This document shows positions 44,003 through 50,280 of a stretch of DNA of 64,000 bases, one piece after another. The notes beneath the pieces were generated by a model that made no database searches, was not told where the DNA came from, and worked only from the letters and a program-made list of their open reading frames with translations. Source of the DNA: CALRWV02 sp943371965 (lineage in GTDB: Bacteria; Bacteroidota; JABWAT01); the NCBI GenBank assembly GCA_943371965.1, contig CALRWV020000006.1, forward strand, positions 155,242 through 219,241, written 5' to 3'. The translations under genes and the position numbers were made by a program. How positions within the stretch are numbered: position 1 is the stretch's first letter; the number at the start of each line of letters is the position of its first letter.

Positions 44003-45574
44003 ATGGCAGATGTAAGACCGGATGAAATTGCTTCAATATTGAAAGCCCAAATCGCCGGATTCAACAATCAAACTGACGTTTATGATGTCGGAACTGTGCT
44101 TCAAACCGGTGACGGTATTGCACGTATTCACGGACTTACCAAAGTAATGGCAGGTGAACTTGTTGAATTTGACAGCGGCGTTACCGGAATGGTATTGAAC
44201 CTTGAAGAAGACAACGTTGGTGTTGTAATGTTTGGTGACGTTGAAAAAGTAAAAGAAGGCGACACCGTAAAGAGAACAAAAAACATTGCTTCCGTAAATG
44301 TTGGCGAAGATATGATTGGCCGTGTTTTAAATGCACTTGGTCAGCCAATTGATGGAAAAGGTCCGATCAAAGGTGGATTCCTGATGCCGATCGAAAGAAA
44401 AGCACCCGGTGTAATCTTCCGCGAACCAGTAAAACAACCTCTTCAAACCGGTATCAAAGCAATTGATGCTATGATTCCTATAGGACGTGGTCAGCGTGAG
44501 TTGATTATTGGTGATCGTCAAACCGGTAAAACTGCCATTGCGATTGATACCATAATCAACCAAAAGGGAACTGGTGTAATTTGTATTTATGTTGCAATCG
44601 GTCAGAAAGCATCAACAGTTGCAACCATCGTTTCTGCTTTGCAGGAATATGGCGCAATGGATTATACCATCGTAGTTTCCGCATCTGCATCTGAAGCAGC
44701 TCCTCTAAACTTTATTGCACCTTACACCGGTGTTTCAATCGGAGAATATTTCCGTGATACCGGTCGTCACGTTCTTTGTATTTATGATGATCTTTCCAAA
44801 CAGGCAGTTGCTTACCGTCAGGTATCATTGCTTTTGAGAAGACCTCCAGGACGTGAAGCATATCCAGGTGACGTGTTTTATTTGCACTCCCGTTTGCTTG
44901 AAAGAGCTGCGAAAATCATCGATAATGATGAATTGGTAAAACAGATGAATGATCTTCCTGATGTTTTGAAACCAATTGTAAAAGGCGGTGGTTCGTTAAC
45001 TGCACTTCCAATCATTGAAACACAGGCCGGTGACGTTTCTGCATACATTCCAACCAACGTAATTTCAATTACTGATGGTCAGATTTTCCTTGAATCCGGT
45101 TTGTTCAATTCCGGTGTTCGTCCGGCTATCAATACTGGTATTTCAGTATCACGTGTGGGTGGATCAGCGCAAACAAAGGCAATGAAAAAAGTTGCCGGAA
45201 CGATGCGTCTTGATCTTTCACAATACCGTGAATTGGCGGCATTTGCAAAATTCGGTTCAGATCTTGATCAATCAACACAAGCGCAGTTAAGACGCGGTGA
45301 AAGATTGGTTGAAATTCTGAAACAGGATCAGTACATGCCAGTTCCAATGGAAAAACAGGTTGCCATCATTTTCCTTGCAACTCAAGGTTATCTGGATGAA
45401 CTTCCTGTTACTTCCCTGAAACAGTTCGAAGAAGAATTTATTGAACACCTGACAATTTCACATGCTGCAATTATTGAAACATTGGCAAAAGGAACTTTAA
45501 CTGATGCAGTTACTGCCGATTTGCGCAAAGTGGCAAAAGAATTTGTTGAAAATTTCAAAAGAAAAATTAAATAA
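44003..45574 (+). CDS. atpA: ATP synthase F1 subunit alpha
   Basis: The 523-residue protein has the N-terminal beta barrel (YDVGTVLQTGDGIARIHGLT), the P-loop GDRQTGKTAIAIDTI, and the signature PAINTGISVSRVGGSAQ with the arginine finger. It forms the non-catalytic sites of the F1 hexamer. Its length is normal. It is followed by a small hairpin (45586-45609) and atpG. The catalytic beta subunit is not in this locus. Confidence 0.97.
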   Translation: MADVRPDEIASILKAQIAGFNNQTDVYDVGTVLQTGDGIARIHGLTKVMAGELVEFDSGVTGMVLNLEEDNVGVVMFGDVEKVKEGDTVKRTKNIASVNVGEDMIGRVLNALGQPIDGKGPIKGGFLMPIERKAPGVIFREPVKQPLQTGIKAIDAMIPIGRGQRELIIGDRQTGKTAIAIDTIINQKGTGVICIYVAIGQKASTVATIVSALQEYGAMDYTIVVSASASEAAPLNFIAPYTGVSIGEYFRDTGRHVLCIYDDLSKQAVAYRQVSLLLRRPPGREAYPGDVFYLHSRLLERAAKIIDNDELVKQMNDLPDVLKPIVKGGGSLTALPIIETQAGDVSAYIPTNVISITDGQIFLESGLFNSGVRPAINTGISVSRVGGSAQTKAMKKVAGTMRLDLSQYRELAAFAKFGSDLDQSTQAQLRRGERLVEILKQDQYMPVPMEKQVAIIFLATQGYLDELPVTSLKQFEEEFIEHLTISHAAIIETLAKGTLTDAVTADLRKVAKEFVENFKRKIK

Positions 45575-45585
45575 TTAAAACAAGT

Positions 45586-45609
45586 CATCCCGGTTTCAGT
45601 ATCGGGATG
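45586..45609 (+). other. Hairpin between atpA and atpG
   Basis: CATCCCG and CGGGATG form a 7-bp stem around a 10-nt loop in the 75-bp gap, followed by GTTTAATTTT. It might tune the level of atpG relative to atpA by attenuation or mRNA end protection. Confidence 0.5.
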
Positions 45610-45649
45610 TTTAATTTTAAATCACATTTAAAGAGTTCAGTTTTAATTT

Positions 45650-46528
45650 ATGGCAACATTACGCGATATCAGAGGCCGTATCAAAGGTGTGAAAAGCACC
45701 CAGCAGATTACCAAAGCAATGAAAATGGTGGCCGCTGCAAAAATGAGAAAAGCTCAGGACAGAATGCATGCTGCAAGACCTTATTCAAAGAAAGTTAAAG
45801 AACTTTTGAATAATCTTGCAGGTGGTATTGATACAAAAAGCAATCCTTTCATGCAGAAACGGGCTGAAATCAAAAATGTTGCAGTTCTGATAGTTACTTC
45901 AGACCGTGGGTTGTGCGGCGCTTTCAATTCGAACTTGATCCGTCAGACAGTTACCATGATCAACCGTGATTACAAAGCGGAACTTGAATCCGGTCATCTG
46001 CACATGATCACGATAGGAAGAAAAAGTTACGATTATTTCAGAAAAAGAGGATACACTATCTCTCATTATGATATCGGACTTTTTGGAAATCTTGGTTTGA
46101 ATTCAGCACGTTCGATTACCAATCATATTACTGAAGGATATCTTTCCGGAAAATATGATCTGGTTATTTCAGCATTCAATGAATTCAAGAATGTTGCAAC
46201 TACAAAAATTCAAATTGATCAGATGATTCCAATTCAGGTATCTGTTGATCATTCTGCTCACAGCAATCCAAATTATATTTTTGAACCCAATCAAACCGCT
46301 ATTGTTGACAGTTTGATTCCGATGCAGTTGCAAACTCAGGTTTGGCAGATGCTGCTTGAATCATTTGCCGCTGAACAGGGAGCAAGAATGACAGCAATGG
46401 ATTCTGCAACTGAAAATGCTAAAGAGTTGCTGAAAGTGCTTTCGCTGAATTACAACCGTTTGAGACAGGCTGCGATTACAAGAGAAATTGCAGAAATCGT
46501 TTCCGGTGCGGAATCTTTAAAAGGTTAA
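45650..46528 (+). CDS. atpG: ATP synthase F1 subunit gamma
   Basis: The 292-residue protein starts MATLRDIRGRIKGVKSTQQI, continues with the two helices KAMKMVAAAKMRKAQDRM and SDRGLCGAFN, and ends with the C-terminal helix containing SLNYNRLRQAAITREIAEIV. It is the rotating central shaft. It ends the F0F1 gene run: atpD (beta) and atpC (epsilon) are not adjacent, and tRNA genes follow. Confidence 0.96.
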   Translation: MATLRDIRGRIKGVKSTQQITKAMKMVAAAKMRKAQDRMHAARPYSKKVKELLNNLAGGIDTKSNPFMQKRAEIKNVAVLIVTSDRGLCGAFNSNLIRQTVTMINRDYKAELESGHLHMITIGRKSYDYFRKRGYTISHYDIGLFGNLGLNSARSITNHITEGYLSGKYDLVISAFNEFKNVATTKIQIDQMIPIQVSVDHSAHSNPNYIFEPNQTAIVDSLIPMQLQTQVWQMLLESFAAEQGARMTAMDSATENAKELLKVLSLNYNRLRQAAITREIAEIVSGAESLKG

Positions 46529-46537
46529 TCAAAATCG

Positions 46538-46568
46538 TTGACAATTGGGTTTGTGTAATGTACTTTCG
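46538..46568 (+). promoter_or_regulatory. Bacteroidetes-type promoter for the tRNA-Ser genes
   Basis: TTGACA begins at 46538 and TACTTTCG at 46561. This is close to the -33 TTG and -7 TAnnTTTG boxes of Bacteroidetes-type promoters with 20 bp between them. It lies 37 bp before the first tRNA gene. Confidence 0.45.
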
Positions 46569-46605
46569 CAATCCCAAATCGTTCTTTTGACAAGTTTTGT
46601 TTTTC

Positions 46606-46688
46606 GGAGGACTAGGCTAACTGGTAAGTCAGCAGTCTTGAAAACTGCCGCGGGTAACCGCTTGGGGGTTCGAGTCCCTCGTCCTCCG
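46606..46688 (+). tRNA. tRNA-Ser (anticodon TGA)
   Basis: The acceptor stem GGAGGAC pairs with GTCCTCC (46681-46687), followed by discriminator G. The anticodon stem GCAGT/ACTGC encloses loop CTTGAAA, so the anticodon is TGA (46639-46641), reading UCA. A long variable arm (CGGGTAACCG region) and a T-arm with GGTTCGAGTCCC follow, as expected for serine tRNA. CCA is not encoded. Length is 83 nt. Confidence 0.95.
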
Positions 46689-46708
46689 CTTTGTTTCTTT
46701 GAAAATCC

Positions 46709-46775
46709 GGAGGGGTGGCCGAGTGGCTTAAGGCAGTCCGTCGGCTGACGGACTAAACCGCCTGTATTGTTTTTA
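46709..46775 (+). pseudogene. Broken partial copy of tRNA-Ser(GCT) with a palindromic insert
   Basis: Positions 46703-46736 repeat 46787-46820 exactly (34 nt, the leader base plus acceptor and D-arm of the intact tRNA-Ser). Then the anticodon arm is replaced by GTCCGTCGGCTGACGGAC (46736-46753), a 7-bp hairpin with a GGCT loop. It then returns to the tRNA sequence CTAAACCGCC and GTATTG before losing similarity. No T-arm or 3' acceptor strand is present, so it cannot make a tRNA. Confidence 0.75.
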
Positions 46776-46792
46776 GTTATTGTGTTAAATCC

Positions 46793-46883
46793 GGAGGGGT
46801 GGCCGAGTGGCTTAAGGCAGCGGTTTGCTAAACCGCCGTAGTATTGAAAAGTGCTACCCGGAGTTCAAATCTCCGCCCCTCCG
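46793..46883 (+). tRNA. tRNA-Ser (anticodon GCT)
   Basis: The acceptor stem GGAGGGG pairs with CCCCTCC (46876-46882), with discriminator G. The anticodon stem GCGGT/ACCGC encloses TTGCTAA, so the anticodon is GCT (46827-46829), reading AGC/AGU. The long variable arm and T-arm (GGAGTTCAAATCTCC) are present. Length is 91 nt without CCA. Confidence 0.95.
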
Positions 46884-47039
46884 CTAGTTCTGATCCCAAT
46901 CTGAAATCCTGAAATTATAACCAATCATAAAAGATAACAGCTAATTAATACAATTATCGTTGCAAGATGATGTTCTGATTTTTTTTGCATCATTCTAACT
47001 TTATCTTTGTTTGCATTAAAAGTTAAATCTGAAAAGTCT

Positions 47040-47969
47040 ATGCCTACATCGAATCAATATTCCCAGGACAGTTCACTTGTCAACAGCAGATTGAAAACGA
47101 GAACGAAATTTCTCGTAAAAAAACCTCAGGAATTTCTTTCTAGCATTTCACCATTGAATCCTTTGGAATTAAAAGAAGTTCAGGAATATTTGTGGGATGT
47201 GATTATGAACGAATCTGAAATCCATAAATTGGGGATCACCCGTTCTGACATTATTTCACGTTTTGAACCCACTACCAATTATCAATACCGTGCTGCGTGT
47301 AAGGAGCCTTTGGGTTACTGTACACTGAACATGTGTATCAAGCTTGATGAACGTTGTGCTACAAACCGTCTAAGGGGGATGATTGAAGTTCTGCGCAAGA
47401 TTATGGCAGATATTTATACCAATGAAAATCTGGACGCAAAACTTGCAGAGTATGAAGCAAAGACAAAACCTGCTGATCAGGGGTATGGAATTCAATTCAA
47501 TCAGAATACCTTTTTGGATGTTTCAAAAGATTCTGAAAATAAAGATGTTAATTATGGTTTTCTGATTAAGCAGAAGGTTAAAAATCTGCGCGAAATTTTA
47601 TTTTCTGTAATTGAAATTGAAGGCGCGGAAACAGTTATTCTGCTTGATAAAGGTGGAAATATAATTGAAATGGTGAGTAACAGCAGGGTAAATACATCAA
47701 AGGTAAATCAGATCATTGTTGATATTCTTGCTTGGATTCAAAAAATCAGGGTGCTGATCAAAGCTGAAAAGTATAATGTGCTTACAAACGAATTTGAACA
47801 TGGTTTAATGGTAATGCGTCCGCTGGAGAATAATATTGATTTGGTTGTTTTCAACAGGGAAAATGACAAACCGGCATTCTTCCTGCAAACAACCGCAAGG
47901 GTTGCAAAGGAATTGAGCGACACACTGAGACAAAGTCTTGAGGAAGTAAAGGGAACAGAGAAAAAGTAA
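47040..47969 (+). CDS. Protein with a C-terminal roadblock/LC7-like domain
   Basis: The ATG at 47040 is preferred over an in-frame TTG at 47007. The 309-residue protein has an N-terminal part with four cysteines in one stretch (ACKEPLGYCTLNMCIKLDER, then C), suggesting a metal site, and a charged linker. The C-terminal 110 residues (ETVILLDKGGNIIEMVSNSR ... HGLMVMRPLENNIDLVVFNR) look like the roadblock/LC7 fold that serves small GTPases and polarity systems. No firm family name can be given. Its stop lies only 6 bp before the tmRNA gene. Confidence 0.65.
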   Translation: MPTSNQYSQDSSLVNSRLKTRTKFLVKKPQEFLSSISPLNPLELKEVQEYLWDVIMNESEIHKLGITRSDIISRFEPTTNYQYRAACKEPLGYCTLNMCIKLDERCATNRLRGMIEVLRKIMADIYTNENLDAKLAEYEAKTKPADQGYGIQFNQNTFLDVSKDSENKDVNYGFLIKQKVKNLREILFSVIEIEGAETVILLDKGGNIIEMVSNSRVNTSKVNQIIVDILAWIQKIRVLIKAEKYNVLTNEFEHGLMVMRPLENNIDLVVFNRENDKPAFFLQTTARVAKELSDTLRQSLEEVKGTEKK

Positions 47970-47975
47970 ATTATT

Positions 47976-48324
47976 GGGGATGTAAAGGTTTCGACGGGTT
48001 GAACGTTGGCCAGGATTGCGTGACGAGTTCTCCGAGTTACTCGTAAATAAAACGGGAAAAGCTTAAATGCTAACAATGAATACGCTCTTGCTGCTTAATT
48101 AAATAAACAGCACGTGATTGGGTTCCGCGTCAGCCGGGAGTTCAATTGCGACATTTAGGTTGACTGCTTCACTGAAAAGTTTTGGTTCAGTGGAAAAGAC
48201 AAGAAACTGGAATCTGTCAATTTTGCTGCTGTAAGAGACAGGTTTAAGATTTAATCAGCAACTACTCACGTAGATGTTTTGGTGGATGGCTTCTCGGACG
48301 CGGGTTCGATTCCCGCCATCTCCA
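47976..48324 (+). ncRNA. ssrA: Transfer-messenger RNA (tmRNA)
   Basis: The 5' end GGGGATG pairs with CATCTCC (48317-48323) to form the tRNA-like acceptor, followed by discriminator A. The 5' domain holds GGTTTCGACGGG and the 3' end has the T-arm GCGGGTTCGATTCCCGC. The tag reading frame in the middle ends ...ANNEYALAA-stop (GCTAACAATGAATACGCTCTT, then GCTGCTTAA at 48075-48101 or so), the hydrophobic AA end being the ClpXP degradation signal. The resume codon cannot be fixed by eye, but the frame is open upstream through GKSLN. The RNA rescues stalled ribosomes. Confidence 0.95.
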
Positions 48325-48365
48325 CTTTCCAAAATGTAAATTAACAACTTACTGTAGATGGGTAC

Positions 48366-48394
48366 AAAAAAGGGTGCGAGTTGCACCCTTTTTT
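48366..48394 (+). terminator. Intrinsic terminator of tmRNA
   Basis: AAAAAAGGGTGC and GCACCCTTTTTT form a stem with a short loop and a run of T residues, 42 bp after the tmRNA 3' end. Confidence 0.88.
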
Positions 48395-48454
48395 GTGACT
48401 GATTTATTTCAATAAAATCATTGAGAACTTATTTGTGGTTAAATTATTTGATGA

Positions 48455-48574
48455 TCATTTTACCAAATGTACTAAGTCCTCTTTGACCTTTTGACTTCCA
48501 ACTAAGCACCAATTCGCAGCATTATATTTAACCAGCAAATCACCTAAACAGTCCTCAAAATAATCTTCGATCAT
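48455..48574 (-). CDS. Possible small ORF or C-terminal gene remnant
   Basis: On the minus strand, ATG at 48574 opens 39 codons (MIEDYFEDCLGDLLVKYNAA, then NWCLVGSQKVKEDLVHLVK) that look like real protein: balanced charge, ordered hydrophobic spacing and no low complexity. A second frame immediately upstream reads MWVEILSSSVQ before a stop, so this may be the tail of a frameshifted gene. No family is recognised. The rest of 48395-48780 shows no other supported gene. Confidence 0.25.
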   Translation of the reverse strand: MIEDYFEDCLGDLLVKYNAANWCLVGSQKVKEDLVHLVK

Positions 48575-48781
48575 TGTACAGAACTTGATAAAATTTCAAC
48601 CCACATTTTTGTTGCTTATGGTGAAGAATTTTATTTTCAATTTTGTTGATGAGGGTATTTTTTTTTCGCTAAAATCATGGTTTTTTAGCAAAACAATTCT
48701 TGTTAATAAAAATAAAAATTCAGCCGGAAAAGTGGGACAGCAATGCAGTGAAAGTGATTGTTGTGTTGTGCAATTGAACCG

Positions 48782-49075
48782 ATGCGTTTTGAAACATGGA
48801 CGCTGGATCAATCCATTTCCAAAGTTTTGGTTGAAGGAAACACTTTAATAATTACTGTTGATGATTTGGGATTGATGCTTCTCCCGGTTTTTCTGAAAAT
48901 TACTTACAGCAAGGGGGAAACAGAAAAAATTGTTGTTCCGGTAGATGTCTGGCTGGAAGGTAAAAAATCTGCATCTGTGACAGTTGGAAAAACAGATATT
49001 CAAAAAATAGAAATTGATGCGAATATGTAATTCCCTGATGTGAACAGGAAGAATAATGTTTGGGAAAAACGGTGA
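48782..49075 (+). pseudogene. C-terminal remnant of an M1-type metallopeptidase
   Basis: The frame from 48782 reads FETWTLDQSISKVLVEG, VFLKITYSKGETEKIVVPVD, then KTDIQKIEIDANM and a TAA at 49028. Without a break in frame it continues FPDVNRKNNVWEKR before TGA at 49073. The pattern of beta strands ending with IDxxxxFPDVNRxNN(V)W is the tail of M1 aminopeptidase-like proteins, where no stop occurs at that place. The catalytic HEXXH domain is missing upstream. I therefore read this as a decayed fragment with an in-frame stop, a family assignment from memory of the tail motif. Confidence 0.5.
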
Positions 49076-49447
49076 ATGACTGGTGGCTAGTAGCGAGTGT
49101 TGAATGGCTAGTGGTGAATATGGAATAGGGAGAAGGAGAAGGCTGAATCTTAATTCACTTCAGATAATCCGAAATTCGATGGGCGGGGAGATTCCTCGTT
49201 GCTCTCGGAATGACAATTCAAAGACTTTTTACCGATTACCCTTTACGCATCACGAATGCCGCATCACGATTTTTTAAATCTGCTAATCCGAAATACGATG
49301 GACGCGGAGATTCCTCATTTCACTCGGAATGACAGTGAAGTGGTAGACAATGGATTTCAGTTTCACTCATCATTCTTCACGCTCAACGCTCAACGCATCA
49401 CAAGTCACGAATCACGACTCACGACTCACGAATGCCGCATCACTATT
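49076..49447. repeat. Repeat-rich intergenic stretch
   Basis: No gene is supported. It holds GGCTAGTGG-like tandem words (49080-49125), a diverged direct repeat of about 54 bp at 49165-49219 and 49284-49337 (sharing TAATCCGAAA, GGAGATTCCTC and CTCGGAATGACA), and degenerate CACGACTCACGAATGCCGC-type repeats at 49375-49444. The phrase ACGAATGCCGCATCAC occurs near 49252 and 49430. Confidence 0.7.
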
Positions 49448-49864
49448 TTAAAGTTCCAACCCTAACAAATAATCTGCAAAATTATCATTGAACAATGCAC
49501 CCGGTCTTTTGTCTCGTAGAATTTCAACGGCTTCTTTTCCATCTTTTCCAAGATACATTAAAATCAGGGCGGCTACCAGTGCTGACCGGTTCAATCCCAT
49601 TCCGCAGTGGGACAGTACTTTATGTCCTTCTCTGACAAGATTGGCACCGAGTTTCGCAACTTCATGAAGCTTTTTAAGATTGGGCAAACCATCATCATGG
49701 ATGGGAAGATAAATGTACATTATGTAATCAGGCAGCACAGGAACGCCATGATCCAACCCGCCTTCGAGATCGATAACAACCGATATTTCCTTGGCATGAA
49801 CGGAATCCCATTCATCAATATCAGGTGAAAGAAAAAGATGTTCGTGAATTTCAATGATTTCCAT
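49448..49864 (-). CDS. Dual-specificity protein phosphatase
   Basis: The 138-residue protein has the Cys-based phosphatase signature HCGMGLNRS (Cys87 nucleophile, Arg93 in Cx5R) and a general-acid candidate Asp58 in IYLPIHDDGLPN. The N-terminal part (MEIIEIHEHLFLSPDIDEWD) matches atypical dual-specificity phosphatases. It dephosphorylates phosphotyrosine, phosphoserine or other phospho-substrates in the cytosol. It is the divergent neighbour of the large Ser/Thr kinase fusion gene, so an opposing role is possible, but unproven. Confidence 0.88.
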   Translation of the reverse strand: MEIIEIHEHLFLSPDIDEWDSVHAKEISVVIDLEGGLDHGVPVLPDYIMYIYLPIHDDGLPNLKKLHEVAKLGANLVREGHKVLSHCGMGLNRSALVAALILMYLGKDGKEAVEILRDKRPGALFNDNFADYLLGLEL

Positions 49865-50187
49865 AAGTAGTTTTCCTGTTTGGTTAAAAATTCATCTTTT
49901 TTGCGGTAAAATCAATTGAAGCGGATAAAAGGATGATGAATAATTTGATAATTCTTTTGTTCCAAAGGGAAGGATGGTAAAATTGGTAAAATACAGGCAG
50001 TTGATTGAAATAAATAATTGTCTTCTTAATCAAGGGGGTAAGTGATTATTTATGGAATTGTATATCAAACCGGTTTTAAAAATCAAACCTTAATCTCAAT
50101 AAACCATACCTTAAACGCGGTATATTAAGATAACTGTTCCCAATCCAAACAAATCATATTGCAATTATATCTGAATATTCTTTCGGT

Positions 50188-50221
50188 AATCCGTAAAACA
50201 CAATTGCAATTATTACGGATT
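50188..50221. promoter_or_regulatory. Inverted repeat upstream of the kinase/sigma-54 activator gene
   Basis: AATCCGTAA (50188-50196) and TTACGGATT (50213-50221) are perfect inverted repeats around a 16-nt loop that itself contains the palindrome AATTGCAATT. It lies about 60 bp upstream of the start codon and just before the promoter-like boxes, a position suited to an operator. The rest of 49865-50187 contains nothing I can name. Confidence 0.4.
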
Positions 50222-50230
50222 TTCGTTTTC

Positions 50231-50259
50231 TTGACATAACAGGTTGATCAGTGAGTTTG
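50231..50259 (+). promoter_or_regulatory. Bacteroidetes-type promoter candidate
   Basis: TTGACA at 50231 and TGAGTTTG at 50252 resemble the -33 TTG and -7 TAnnTTTG boxes with 18 bp between; the first base pair of the -7 box is TG in place of TA. It is 22 bp before the start codon at 50281. Confidence 0.35.
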
Positions 50260-50280
50260 ATAACATTTTAATTCCAGCAA

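Noticed and set aside
46709..46775. Possibility that the tRNA-like copy is an intron-containing tRNA
   Set aside because: There is no T-arm or 3' acceptor strand before the next tRNA starts, so no functional tRNA could be made by splicing.
48585..48848. 87-codon plus-strand frame after the tmRNA terminator
   Set aside because: Composition is Phe/Lys/Asn-rich from an AT-rich stretch, and it overlaps the better supported peptidase remnant in a different frame.
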